Shown here in pieces: positions 24,181 through 36,112 of a stretch of DNA of 64,000 nucleotides. The notes beneath the pieces are model-generated. The model had not been told where the DNA came from. It searched no databases and worked only from the letters and a program-made list of their open reading frames with translations. Location of the stretch: contig CM057142.1 in NCBI GenBank assembly GCA_029964075.1, positions 28,336,392 through 28,400,391 on the forward strand, in the 5' to 3' direction. Position 1 is the first letter of the stretch, and the number at the start of each line of letters is the position of its first letter. The stretch is from Patiria pectinifera. Taxonomy: Eukaryota; Echinodermata; Asteroidea; Valvatida; Asterinidae. Made by a program: the position numbers and the translations under genes.

Positions 24181-24824
24181 GGGGATGGGGGTAGTCACAA
24201 ACATTGATACAGAGCATTATTTCCCTTTGACACAAAGCATTTGTTTTCTTGATCATGCAGCCATCCAAAATAACCTGAGAGAACTCTGAAAGGCTCGATG
24301 AAATGAATTGGGCACTGAAAAAAATATTAAAATAATAAGGCCAACCAAGAAAAAAAGTGTGGTGTTTTGTATTACATGTACAAATAAAATTGTAAAAAAC
24401 TGCGTGTGTGGGTACGTACAAATCTGTTTTTATGGATTTGACATTTGTATAGCCAAAAAATAGGGTAGGATGATAGTCGTTAAATTTTGCCGTTTTCTCT
24501 ATTTTGCATGCATTTAATATGCGAATCATTCTGCACTACTGACCAACTTGCACAAAAATAAAAATAAATTTAAAATTGCAGCACCTTGTCAGCAAAAAAG
24601 TAGGGTGGGGCAACACCACAACTTTTGTTTACTTTTTGATTTTGCTTTACAAACATAATAGGTTGAACATAATTTTCTAGGTTGGGTGGGGTAATAAGAA
24701 ACAAGACTTGTTTGCCCTTGGCCTAAGACTGACTCCACAGTTTAAGGATTTTATTTCACAAATGATTGTCAACCCATTATTTCGTAGAGACAAATGTTGC
24801 TCCTTTTATTACTTAGAGGCAAGT

Positions 24825-24955
24825 GGGGTTGAGGTGGCTTCCGAAGGATACCAAGCACGACCAGCAGCACGATTTGAAACCTTGACCCTCTGACCATTAG
24901 TCACAAACCCTAACCACTAGGCCACACTCCCCCATAGGACTCAAACCCACACATT
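24825..24955 (-). mobile_element. tRNA-derived SINE
   Basis: The minus strand has a tRNA-type A box TGGCCTAGTGG (24924-24914) and a B box-like GGTTTCAAATC (24881-24871) with tRNA-like spacing. The region then runs into GTGCTGCTGGTCGTGCTTGG. It does not fold as a complete tRNA, so I call it a SINE head driven by an internal Pol III promoter. Confidence 0.6.
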
Positions 24956-25056
24956 TCTACGACTACCGACAAGATTTGGAGTTTGTCACAACCAACAATT
25001 TAGGCATGGCACACCAATCAAATCCCACGTTATGTTGATTGAAGCTGCGTACAAAT

Positions 25057-25549
25057 CATAGAGCCATATTAAATTATTAGAGCGCTAACTCCTCATTCTT
25101 GCGCGCGGAGACGCTTTGAAGCCGCTCTGTGTGCAGACATTTTGAAATCATGCGCGTGTTTGTAGAACACAATCAAAATAGATGGATTGAATTTTAAAAG
25201 TATACTCTAAATGCAACGCGCAAGTAGAATATACGCAAACAACTTAAGCGCGTCATGACGGTTCTAAAAACATCACGGCGAAAAGCATCTGCAGCGGAGG
25301 GACGCGCACACGTTGCGCTGTTTGCGCAGAGCAAAATGAAACGCTCATTTGCTGATCATGCGTTTCGGTTTTGGGCGTATCGGCTTCGATGACGCACCGG
25401 TATGGAATACAAACGCAGATATGCAAATAGCCGTACAAAAGCCTTACAAAATATCGTGTTTTCCATAGGTTTGCATAAACATGGATGCGCCCATCAGGCA
25501 TTACTTTGTATATCGAGTTAGCGCTCTAGTAATTTAATATAGCTCTATG
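25057..25549. mobile_element. MITE with 35 bp inverted ends (CATAGAGC family)
   Basis: CATAGAGCCATATTAAATTA...GAGCGCTAACTC (25057-25091) is matched in reverse at 25515-25549 with few mismatches. The flanks GTACAAAT and GCCCAAAT agree at six of eight positions, compatible with an aged 8 bp duplication as made by hAT elements. The 490-base body is relatively GC-rich and has no transposase. Confidence 0.7.
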
Positions 25550-25784
25550 GCCCAAATAAACCTCTTGTCTACAGCTATTGTCTAGGTCTTCGTACCGAAC
25601 ACTGTCTAGTCTAGTCACAGACTCCCGTGTTTGTCTTTACCCATGATTGATGGTACAACATGACGTTGGTACAACGTTGTCGCTACGTCCGTGCAACGCG
25701 ACAGAAACACGGATATGGCCTGAACTTTGGGGTTCGGTTTTCTCAGAGGGATGTTTCAACGGGCTAAAATGTTGCCTGCATTAC

Positions 25785-27145
25785 TGAGTTTCAAAAGTGG
25801 ACAGAATAGCAGAAAAGCCGATTGAACGTTTTGTTTAAAATGCATTTTTCTGCTTTTCTGCTACCATAAAAGCAGATTGAATGTGTGCTAAAGTGCATTT
25901 CCTACTTTTCTGCTTTTCTGCTACCAGAAAAGTAGATCGAACTTTTTGTCACGGTGGTTCAAAAGTGCCCATACTGCTTTTCTGTTTAACTGAGCAGATT
26001 GAACATTCCTGAGCGCAACTATGTTACTCTAGTAACCACCACAAAATGGACTGTTCCCAGTGACTCCGACTCTGTCATTACATCATCACAGCTGATGCCC
26101 GAATCTCCGTCCATCCACGGACCGTTTTAAGCGCGTAGCCGACCAGGCAATGAGGACTTTCTCAAGCTTCACACTGCTTGACACCCTTGGAGCTCAGGAT
26201 AGGATACTAAACTCTGCAGAAAAAAGTTTGCTCACACAAAGGGGAAAAAGTCACGCCTCCCACCCACGTCGGCCCCCTGCTGGCCCTCTACCCCACACCG
26301 GAAATAAATTATGTTCACCATGGTTAACGGGCGTAACAGAAATTAGACGAAGCCAACTGAAACATCTTCCGGTCAGAACCCTGGCTATACGCCGCTGGTC
26401 GGTACAGGCTTAGAACCTCGATGTTTTGTTTGTTGGTTGGTTTTTTTTTTTAGATTTCTTTTTTACAATAAAAACTGATAAACTAAAATTGAAACAAAAA
26501 TATATTGCATATCCGTGCTTCCATGTTTAAGGGAATTTTACGATTGGCTACTTGTAATTTTTAGATTTAAATAAAATTATTGGGAAATTACTCAGACAGG
26601 GGCGTAAATCCGAGGGGGGGGGAACGGCGGATCCAGGGGGCACAACGGGGGCCAAGCTCCATATGGTGGTCATATGGTCAATCTCCATTGTGAAGCATGA
26701 GAAAGTCATTGCCTGGCTACGCGAGTAAAACGGTCTGTGGATTGGACGGAGATTCGGGCACACACTAGCTGTGATGACTTAGGAGGCGGAGTCTTGGAAT
26801 CGTCCATTTCTTGGTGGTTACTACGGTGGCGTAGTTTGCGTTTGGGAACCAATCTGCTCAGTTTCTGTAGCAGAAAAGCAGATGGCAACTTTTGATCCAC
26901 CGTGACAAAACATTCGAACTGCTTTTCTGGTAGCACAAAAGCAGATGTCCACTTTTGCACCACCTTGCGTATAATCTGCCTTTAGAAATTAGAAAAGCAT
27001 ATGTCCCTTTTTGAACCGCCAGTGAAGAGCAAAAAGTGAAACCTGCTTTTCTGGTAGCAGAAAAGCAGAAAGGTACAGAAATGCATTTTAGCAAAACGTT
27101 CAATCTGTTGTTCTAGCAGATGTCCACTTTTGAACCTCCATAATA
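25785..27145. repeat. Large foldback (inverted duplication) with AAAGCAG hairpin repeats
   Basis: The left arm (about 25785-26180) returns as its reverse complement at about 26685-27145, e.g. CAGATTGAACGTTTTG (25822) versus CAAAACGTTCAATCTG (27093), and GCCCGAATCTCCGTCCA (26097) versus its reverse near 26745. Both arms contain repeated CTGCTTTTCTGCTACCAGAAAAGCAG-like hairpins. The ~500-base spacer includes a G-run and a CAGGGGCGTAAATC element end (26598). No coding exon; it looks like a foldback transposon or an inverted duplication. Confidence 0.75.
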
Positions 27146-27354
27146 AAAAGTCTTAAAACAAGGTAGACATTACTATGTTTTATTGACTTTGGGACAGCGC
27201 CATGTATATTGTCACTAGAAGTAATTGTCATGATTGTTTTTGGCATAGTTCCACGACATACTGTTTTGGCGTAAAGGGTGCAAATGTGACTCGTCACTAT
27301 GTCCAAAGCTATTTTCTACGACTATTGTTTTACGAGTAACGCACGCAGATAAAT

Positions 27355-28461
27355 GATTTTGTCGCCATGCACATATGCATGTACGCGTGCACTGAAAACT
27401 GCAAAATAATAATATAACTTCACCAGCCTTGTAAAAACACTTATAGCTGTCACATCACTTTCACCCACACAACATACGGTCGTAACTTACATGAAGATCA
27501 TTAGTTGGATACCGGTGGCCCAATTAATGAACCGAAGCTGATAGCCTATTATGGTTTTTTTTTTTTTTGTCAGAAGTAAACCGTTAATATGTTTATAGCC
27601 AGTTCATAATGAGATTTGTTTGATGCACGCAGAAATCCTACATTGTAAACCCACTCCACAAAACTACTTATTTTCAAGTAATTGAAGTCGGTAAAGTTGC
27701 TGGCAATACATCCACAAATTATTCATTGTTTCCTGTTTTAAATGTCAAATAACCAAGTCAAATAATAACACAAATAATAGACGAATTTTATTAAACTGAT
27801 GATTTTCTTTCATAAAATATGACCTTCATATATCTTCGGTCTCACCACGAACCGGCGTATCTAGATTTTTGGCCGAATAGAGTTTTTGTCAAAAATTATT
27901 TCATCAAAGTGCTCATTCTCAATAAGTTTTATTCCGATCTGAGTTCTAATTAACTAAGAACGCTAATTAGACTGTGCGGCGTATCTCTAAAGAATAAAAA
28001 ATGCTGCACCACGAAGTGGTATATCGCAATACGCCGCTTTACACGCTAATTCCCATAGTACTATGACGTCACCAAGCAGTTTTGACACGAAATGTGCTAA
28101 ATTTGCGTTTCACAAACCGACGTATCTCCTTATCTGGCACACGGCCACTATTACGCGCGTTGTTTGACATACGATAAACATGATAAAAGTCTGTTTCACG
28201 AAGTGATGAGTATCTTGGGAACTGAATTTTTCAAAAACTAGCAACTCAGATGCACACGGATTGCATAAAATAAAGTTTAATCGTTTTTTTCTCAAAACAC
28301 AATAAATGCGATGCGTCGGCTTGTGGTACAACCAACGAGATATTGTTTATTTTGTTAAGAAGGTACAATGTATTAAGCGTTGCCTAAGAAATAATTTGGG
28401 GGAAAAATCGGGGTGCAGAATATATATATAAATGTATAGTATTACATGCTAAGCTCTATAG
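27355..28461. repeat. Locus-specific repeat, copy 1
   Basis: This ~1.1 kb segment (GGATACCGGTGGCCCAATTA, GAACCGGCGTATCTAGATTT, TTCCGATCTGAGTTCTAATT) recurs at 35494-36112 and 36113-37255, with its first part also at 34199-34395. In copy 36113 it runs directly into the phosphatase-like exon; here a ~1.9 kb interruption (28462-30388) lies between. No ORF of note. Confidence 0.8.
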
Positions 28462-28492
28462 TGATTAAAAAACTTTAGTTCGTTTATTAGTC

Positions 28493-30112
28493 CAAAAAAA
28501 AAATGGTGTGTTTACGGTAACGGTCTGAAAAAAATCCAGGTAGGTAGAGAAATTATTTTATTTTGTATTTTTTTTTTATTATTTCAGTTCTGCGGGCTCA
28601 TTCGTGTTCTTTCGGAAAATATTTGTATAACAACCATTATTCAAGCATGCAAGATGTTCATTCGATACATTTCATTCCAAATTAATTCGTACTGTCCCAA
28701 GGTTCTCCACCGGAGTTTTTTAAACCTCTGGGGGAAGTTTTGCTGTGATTCAACAACCTGCGAAGCCATGGCGTTGGGTTCGGGGCCCGCTTTTTAAGGG
28801 CCCCGACAATTTTTGATAGGCCCTATTTTTGTAATTAAAGAAAAAAAATCAAAATTGTTAACTTAGAAATTAAGGTGAAGAACAAAAATCGTTTTGCTTC
28901 GGATTACATGCCTTTCAAAATAGCGTCAATAGGTCGGAAAAATTATTTCGCCAATTTGTTGGGGGTGCTGACTAATGGAGCATCTTAGAGCAAGGAATCA
29001 TGTTTATTTTGTGCCTGGATTATTTTCATTTGCCTAGAAAATGATCAAGACTGGCCATCAAAAGTGATTAAAACTTGCCTCACCTAATATTTTTTTTGAG
29101 GTGGGCGATTCCACTATATGCTTAACATACATCACGGCCGCTGGCGCCGCCGACATTCAGTCTGGCCGGCCGTACATCGCGCAGTGCACACGGCGCAGTA
29201 TCATTACTGCACTGTGTACGGCCCATCCCACGTGGCCGAAAATCTTGCACTACTGCAGAAACACGCTACGATGTTACGCTACAAGTTCGAGCTTTGCAAT
29301 CTCGTCATTTTAATGGAAAACACATACAGAGAAAATAAAGTTCTGTGGTATTTTTACGATCATACTTCGGTCGACGGCACATCGTCATCGTGGTACGACG
29401 TTTGTATACATGTAGGCAGTAGTCACTTGTTCCGGTCATTCATTATAGTATTGATTCCGTTAGCACGCAAAGAGAACCATGTGTACCATGGGAAGGGAAC
29501 CCAGTGTACCATGCTGGATACCGGATGCGCTGCATGCCCGTCAGCTGGCGGTCAACAGAACCCATCATCGTGTGCATTTTGATCACACATGCATCAGAAA
29601 AACAGGATTTTTGTCAGGATTTTGCATGTCAACATGAAATAATGGCGGATGTAACGATTATATTGTGCATTTTACTGGCGTGAAAAATAATTCCATATGC
29701 GTATCGGGGGCTGAAAAATGTGACCGGCATTTTTGTCGGGCCGATTCGCAGTACGCACGTTTGAACGTAGGGAGAACCATGCCATCCGTCGGCCAGGTGC
29801 ACCAGTTCACCCCGATGCGTTTGTGCAAAAATAATCGTACTTCAAGTAGTTTGAGAATTCAAGTTTTGAGATCGTCGCGGTTTTTGCACGTTCTACACAG
29901 GTATGTTTGGGTCAAATCATGGTCAGTTTCAGGTGTGGAAAATGGTCTATGTTTGTGGCAAATAAGTAAAAGTACTTGAAATGTTTGAAATGTGTTCATT
30001 TACAATGATCAATATCAACCTTCAAAATGGAAATAAAAAGTTTGAGGTCGGCAATTTAGCCGAAAAAATTCCTAGTCGGTCGGGTTACCGTAAACACACC
30101 ATCATTTTGTTT
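28493..30112. mobile_element. Non-autonomous DNA transposon, TTA-flanked (PIF/Harbinger-like)
   Basis: The ends are inverted: ATGGTGTGTTTACGGTAAC at 28504-28522 and GTTACCGTAAACACACCAT at 30083-30101, extended outward by GTCCAAA at left and TTTGGCC at right. TTA lies on both outer sides (28490 and 30113), as for the 3 bp TWA duplications of PIF/Harbinger. Near-identical flanking sequence is uninterrupted in the paralogue at 37255, which supports insertion. The longest ORF (29118-29582, 154 codons) shows no transposase motif. Confidence 0.65.
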
Positions 30113-30388
30113 GGCCTTAGTGTATCTGAATGTGAAACAAATCATTATAAACTACGAAAAAAAAAGTATTCTTTTATACAAGCCTTCATATAACTTTCGT
30201 TTTCTTGTGAAGCTTTGCCAATGTTGTGACCTATTTTTCTTCATGTACATGTACATAAAATCTGTTCAAAATCCACATTTTGTTTACCTAATTAACCTCA
30301 GTGAAAGACAATGCAACTAACATAGCATACGCCAGGAGGAACTGCAAACGGACCGAGTAATTGATGTCCCACTGCCCCCCCCCCCCGG

Positions 30389-30921
30389 TTTTGGAGTTGT
30401 CCCGTCTTGTAGCGCTTCAGCGCACGCATTCTTCTGTAAAGTTGCTAGTCCCAATCCTTGCCTCAATTCCCATCTGAATTCCTCCAGGGTGCAGAACTGA
30501 CTTTCGCAAAAACCTAGCTGAACGGGGCTTTCGTTGAAGAGCATCTGCACACGGTATGTCGCAGCGGAGTCGGTGGTGCAGCCGTATAAGACAAATGCCA
30601 CGTTGGCAGCAAACGGTGACATGCGGGCTGCTCAGAAGGTCCGGTTAATGTTCTCCAGGGAGTTTGATGGTGGGAGCGGCAGGGGGTCATCAAACATGTC
30701 CAGGAGGGCTACTAGAGGAACGATGGTTTCCGAAAGGGCACATGTGAAGTTTCCAAGAGGAGATCTGCAAAAGCAAATAAAAACACAAGGAAGTTTTGAT
30801 GAGTATTGTTCACATTGGGTGTTTTATATCCAACCCTAACCTAATGGGCTTGAAGTGAACAATTTCGACATCCAGTTGTCTGATTTTCATCAAAGACTGT
30901 TCCTCAAATTCAAAAGCCCAC
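30389..30921 (-). pseudogene. Histidine-acid-phosphatase/MINPP-like exon, copy 1 (nonsense)
   Basis: The minus strand contains the C-terminal part of a branch-2 histidine phosphatase-like protein: after a good acceptor (CTTTTGCAG near 30768) come SPLGNFTCALSETIVPLVALL, the ANVAFVLYGC core and VQMLFNESPV, then the FCTLEEFRWELRQGLG tail. Multiple inositol polyphosphate phosphatases hydrolyse phosphates from inositol polyphosphates. Compared with copy 2 (37256-37640) it has TGA where copy 2 has CGA (near 30632), so it is truncated. At the place where the family carries the catalytic HAE the sequence reads ALSE, so the proton-donor motif appears absent in both copies. The family assignment rests on the FVLY...VQ.L.NE.PV pattern and is moderate. 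Confidence 0.5.
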
Positions 30922-31123
30922 CCGCTTCTCTCTCAGCCCTAATACATCTAGGCATGCTATGAATTCTATCACGTGGCTATCAATCTATTGTTCAGATAAT
31001 CACTCATGCAGTGGCTTGAATCTGTGCTGGCGGTGCGTGTACAAACACTGCCTTGTGGGGTACCGGAACAATGGGAGGTGCCCCACAACTAAATGCCCAC
31101 CGACTTGCCGGGGTACCGTTTTG

Positions 31124-31620
31124 GTACCCCACAAGTTTTTCACAAAATATATATATGCATTTTACTCAAAAACTAGGAATTTCCAAGGTGGGTTGATCAG
31201 TCGCAAATGGAAGAGTTTTAGAAAAGGGATATTAAGTCCGCAAACAATACGTCCACGATTGACCGAACGTCCACGATCTCAAGTCGTGTACAAAACCAAT
31301 GAGAGCTGTCGCTAAAAAGTTAGTGTACAAACAAAGGAAAGAGGATTAGGGACAATGGGGCGTCCACGATTGCTGGCATTTACACACGGGTGCGTGTGCG
31401 TGTGGGTGGGTGTGTTCTCGTGTAGTAAAGTTTTCGAGTTTGAAATTGAAATTTCAAAATGCTCTTATTTTAACCAGAATTAATTTCCTGGGCTGAAATT
31501 TGGACTAAATATCCCTTTTCTAAAACTCTTCTATTTGCGACCAATCAACCTACCTTTGAAATTCCTAGTTTTTTGAGTAAAATCCATATATCTATTTCGT
31601 GAAATTCTTGTGGAGACAAG
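31124..31620. repeat. Inverted repeat, ~110 bp arms
   Basis: The left arm 31124-31245 (ACTCAAAAACTAGGAATTTC, GAGTTTTAGAAAAGGGATAT) is matched in reverse complement at 31492-31620, about 85-90% by eye, around a ~250-base centre with CGTGTGCGTGTGGGTGGG. It could be a MITE or foldback. No target duplication identified. Confidence 0.7.
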
Positions 31621-31831
31621 TATTCATCTATAAAAATGTTCTTCTGGAGACGTACACAATCTTTTGTTCCCTATTGTGTGCATGTTTCCGTATGGTAGTA
31701 AATTCCAGCACAAAGAAATGTCTCCACGGGAATACAATTTCCAGAATAATTGTGTGTGTGTGTGTGAGTTTGTGTTACATACCCTATGTGGACTTGTGAA
31801 CAAAAGAGGTCCACATAATGCAGGTTGTGTG

Positions 31832-31867
31832 AACCTTATGTGGACTAAGCCGTGTCCACATAAGGTT
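31832..31867. other. Perfect 14 bp hairpin
   Basis: AACCTTATGTGGAC (31832-31845) and GTCCACATAAGGTT (31854-31867) are perfect reverse complements around an 8-base loop. Two more GTGGAC/GTCCAC half-sites lie 20-50 bases upstream. No T-run follows, and function is unknown. Confidence 0.75.
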
Positions 31868-32065
31868 TTGCCCTTTCTGGAAAACAGGTTTAGAGGCATT
31901 TTTGGGTTAAGTTTATCTGTAGCAGAATGAAGAGAAACACTATAGGGAATCATAGAAAAAAAATTGGGTTAAAAGAGTTTTCACAGTTTGAGTAAAGTTA
32001 TTTTTTGTACCGAGTTTTCTTAACTACACGAAAACAAAGCAATGTCCACACAAGGTATGTAACAC

Positions 32066-32112
32066 ACGTCTGAGTGTGTGTGTGTGTGTGTGTGTGTGGT
32101 GGGGGGGGGGGT
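32066..32112. repeat. (GT)n microsatellite with G-run
   Basis: About twelve GT repeats followed by a 10-12 base G-run; another G-run lies at 32157-32168. From 32200 to 33480 no gene or repeat can be supported. Confidence 0.9.
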
Positions 32113-33479
32113 GACCACAATCCTAAAATTACCTGGGCGTGGATATTCGATAAGTCGGGGGGGGGGGCGTAGACAGCACATTATACTAGGGACGCTCTTC
32201 AGGATATAGATGTACATCAATGTCTATATTTCCTACGACTGCAATATTTTTTATTTGAGCGTGAAAGTCTTTTTGTTGATGACAAAGACTGTTCATTGTG
32301 CACGAACGTGCGCGCACAGTTTTCGTTTTCTTTACTGTCCATATGCCGTAACCCGTCTGAACGCGTTATATTACCCGCCGTGGGTTGTACCACTTGGTAC
32401 TTGTTTGCTAAGTTTTGAATACGTGTACTCTTTAATTAATCTATCGTCATTTGTGAAATTGTGGGTGAGGCTGTTGCACTGCATCAAGTGACATTTTGAG
32501 GCCACATAACAGTGGCTGTGACTTCAAACAGTACATGTAAGCTCACTGCACAGATGTAGCCATAGCTTTCAGCATTCGTGGGCCTAAATTCTGAAAGCCA
32601 CACCAAGACACACATGCCATGTTTTCACAAAAGACCCAGGTGTTGCCTTAAATTAAGTGTTTATGAATTAATGGGTACAGGTTCACACCCCAAGTCAATT
32701 GAAAATATTATAATGTGTGTAGTGTCATTTGTAAAATGCATTTGTAATAGTATCTGTATGCATGTAACATAATTACGCTTCATCACTTTGTGAGCACGTC
32801 ACGTTAAAATCTATGTATTAATAGTTTTCTTTGTCATACTGAAGTGTTTTTTAAGTAGCTTTTGATGCAACTTGAAGTCAAATGTGTTTTTTTAACTTTT
32901 TGTTTTGAGCATTTTGTGGGATTATATTAACAACCAATCAAAATTTACCGAAGGAAAGGCAACTTTTGCCGTCTGTCTTTTTTTCAAGAAAATGAAGCAG
33001 AACCAAATACATATTTTCTCAGTTGTTCATTTGTTCTGGTCCTTTTGGGGTCTTATTTCTTTCTTTCAGATCTTTAATCACGGTAACCCGTTTACATAAC
33101 CCACGGGGCCCTGAGCATGAAGATGTCTTGATGCCATTGTGATTCATGTAATATCTTTTAAAGGATCTGACTCTTCTCATTGTTGTAAGCACATTTGAAA
33201 TTTATAGCATTGTAAAATGTATTAGGTGTAAGCACATTCATGCGTTGCCTAAACACGTTTGAAAATGAACAATACACAGCACAAACGTTGGGTAAAAATT
33301 GGCAAAATTAGAGATCTTTGTCTGTTTGCACCAGAACATGGTGCATTTCCACATTATGCTTTTTTGTATCAATAACACGTCCCTGACTATGCATGGAGAA
33401 CGTTTCAAGCGAATCAGACCTACGGTTCTTTAGATATATGTAAATATATGTATATATTTTTTAATATACACCTTTAGGA

Positions 33480-33970
33480 CTACATCACAAGACCCATGAT
33501 CACCTGCTGCCAGAGTGCGCTCAAATAATGCATGACGTCACTGGTCAGATTTTTGAGAAAGCCCACCCTTTTCACAGAATAACATCGTTGAAAGCAAGTT
33601 CACATTACCAATTGCAAATTACAAGGCACTTCCGGTTTCAACCGAGAAGAAGAGTCACGTGAGTTTGCACGTTATATCAAAAAATGAAGACCATGTATTA
33701 CTCTATCAATTCCCGTAAAAAAAACAAAATCAGATCTCTCACAGTTAATTTTAGATTCATTTTCAAAGATTAAATCTAGAGCTCTTTGGTTGCTTGTAGT
33801 ACGATACTTGATGACGTCAAGAAAGCTCGAGAGTTATGGCAACTGTGCTATTTGCAGCAAAAGTGTGGGTTATATCACTCGCACTTGATTTTCAGCAATG
33901 ATTTAAAGTTAAAAGGTCGTTTTATTTTAACTTCTGGTGACATCATCAGTTTGTTAACACGAAGCTGATT
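33480..33970. repeat. Diverged CRE-like repeat unit
   Basis: A degraded relative of the 8681-11520 units: ATGCATGACGTCACTGG (33530), GGCACTTCCGGTTTCAACC (33625), GATACTTGATGACGTCAAG (33803) and a TTCTGGTGACATCATCAGTT piece appear in the same order. No ORF. Confidence 0.55.
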
Positions 33971-34198
33971 ATATACCTCAATATAAAGCGATTATTAGCC
34001 TTGGGATAAGACTAGCTGTCAGAGTACTAAATTCAACTGTGATCCAACCCAATTGAAGGCATGCGAGCGGTGAACTGAGCCAATTCCTTGCATTGATAAC
34101 TGCAGTTAGAATTCAATTTCATAGGACTTGAACACGAGTAGCTATACATGTGACTTATTGTCACCATACCCGTGACCCGATTCAATAGATTGCGACAT

Positions 34199-34395
34199 TT
34201 AACGAACGCAGATAATTATGCGCGCATTGAAATGATTTTGTCGTCATGCACAACTGTATGTACGCGTGTACTGAAAAATGCAAAAATAATTCAACTTCAT
34301 CAGCCATGTAAACACACTTATAGCTGTCACTTCACTTTCACCCACACAACATACGGTCGGAACTTACATGTCGAACATTAGTTTGATACAGTCAG
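34199..34395. repeat. Locus-specific repeat, partial copy
   Basis: ACGAACGCAGATAA...TTTGTCGTCATGCAC...GTACGCGTGTACTGAAAAATG and TTTCACCCACACAACATACG match the start of the unit at 27340-27510, then similarity ends near the ATTAGTTTGATAC. From 34400 to 35490 nothing is recognised. Confidence 0.65.
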
Positions 34396-35493
34396 TAGCC
34401 GTGTCACGGACACAGCCCTGTTTGACCTCAGTTTCTCGTCCAGAGGTCAAGCACGCATGGCCCAAAAGCGTACGCGAGATTTATTCGAGTCTACAAAAAA
34501 CACAAAAAGTGCCTCAATACATGCACTTTTGGCCAAGATGGCTAAATAAGTGAAAAGTTGAAATCAAGTGCTTTATTTTGATAGCAAAAATAACTGCTTT
34601 TGACAAATATAAAGTGTTGTTATGGCCTGTCAAACAAAATCATATTTTTTTTTAACAAAATCGAGGGCCGATAGTTTTTAGGTGTACATTCGATTCTTAA
34701 AAAAAGGCCGAAACAAATGGCAAGGTTTAGTAGATAGAGGAAAGTATACGCTTCATTTTTGTGTAAAACACGTGCAGGAGACTTCTAATGTTTGGTCCAA
34801 ATCGCTGGTGAAAAATGGTGGTGACTTTTGCGAGATTTCATGATTTGCAAGCACAATGTACGCGTGTAAACGTACGCCGACGTACATGTACGTTGGCCTG
34901 AAAACATTGTGAATAGCACACGCTATTCGCGTGTTGATTGACTTATGAATATTAAGCAGGCCATACTCGAGCGCGAGCTCGACCAATCAGTGGGCGTATG
35001 GGTCACAAGGTCACACCGTGTTTGGGTTCCTGGCTCTATGCTTTACAATGGCGACGATCTTTTCGCTTTGTGAAAAATGGAAGTTGCTGGAAACATTAGG
35101 TGTACATCGAATTCTTAAAATATTAACGACATCACGTTCACGAGATTTTTTTGTAGAAAAAGGTTCACTCTTTCGTTTGATTACCTCAACATTTGGGAGA
35201 CTTTCGTTGTTCTCGAAAAAACCGGAAATATCATGACCTAATTTTTAGTCGATTTGTCCGTAAAATAATATCGTCAAAATGCATCTAAATCCTTTTTTTG
35301 AGAAAAAAAATACTTGCTTGATGTATGAAGTAGGTCTTTAACTACCTAAAACAACTTTGTTTGGATCGGTTGTGGATTGCCATGAAAACTGCGAATTTTC
35401 TGAAGCCCTTTTTACGGCCATCGTTTGCTGGCCTCGCGTTGCTGTTAAGTTGTGTGGACGAGAAAATAGAGCAGCTACGCGTGACACGGCAAC

Positions 35494-36112
35494 TGACTGG
35501 ATACCGGTGGCCCAATTAATGGACCGAAGCTGATTATTTTTTTTGTTTTTGGGGTTTTTTTGGTCACAAGTAAACCGTTAATCTGTTTTAAGCCAGTTCA
35601 TAATGAGATTCGTTAGATGTACGCAGAAATCCTACATTGTAAACCCTCTCCGCAAAGCTAATTATTTTCAAGTAATTAAAGTCGGTAAAGTTGCTGGCAA
35701 TACATCCACAAATGATTCATTGTTTCTTTTTTTTAAATGTCACATTACCAAGTCACAATAATAACACAAAATAGACGTATTTCATTAAACTGATGATTTT
35801 CTTTCATAAAATAGTGACCTTTATATATCGTTGGTCTCACCACGAACCGGCGTATCTAGATTTTTTGCCAAATTGAGTTTTTGTCAAGAATTATTTCACC
35901 AAAGTGCTCATTCTCAATAAGTTTTATTCCGATCTGAGTTCTAATTAACTAAGAGCGCTAATTAGACTGTGCGGCGTATCTCTAAAAAATAAAAAAATGC
36001 TGCACCACGAAGATACGCCGCTTTACACGCTAATTCCCATAGTGCGATGACGTCACCAAGCAACGTCGACACAAAAAGTGCTAATTTAGCGTTTCACGAA
36101 CCGACGTATCTC
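35494..36112. repeat. Locus-specific repeat, copy 2 (partial)
   Basis: Matches 27508-28130 from GGATACCGGTGGCCCAATTA to AACCGACGTATCTC, then passes without a gap into copy 3 at TGAAAACTGCAAAATAATA. This is a direct tandem arrangement. Confidence 0.8.

Noticed and set aside
29118-29582. 154-codon ORF as a transposase
   Set aside because: No DDE-type or HTH motif can be seen; kept only as an unrecognised ORF inside a non-autonomous element.
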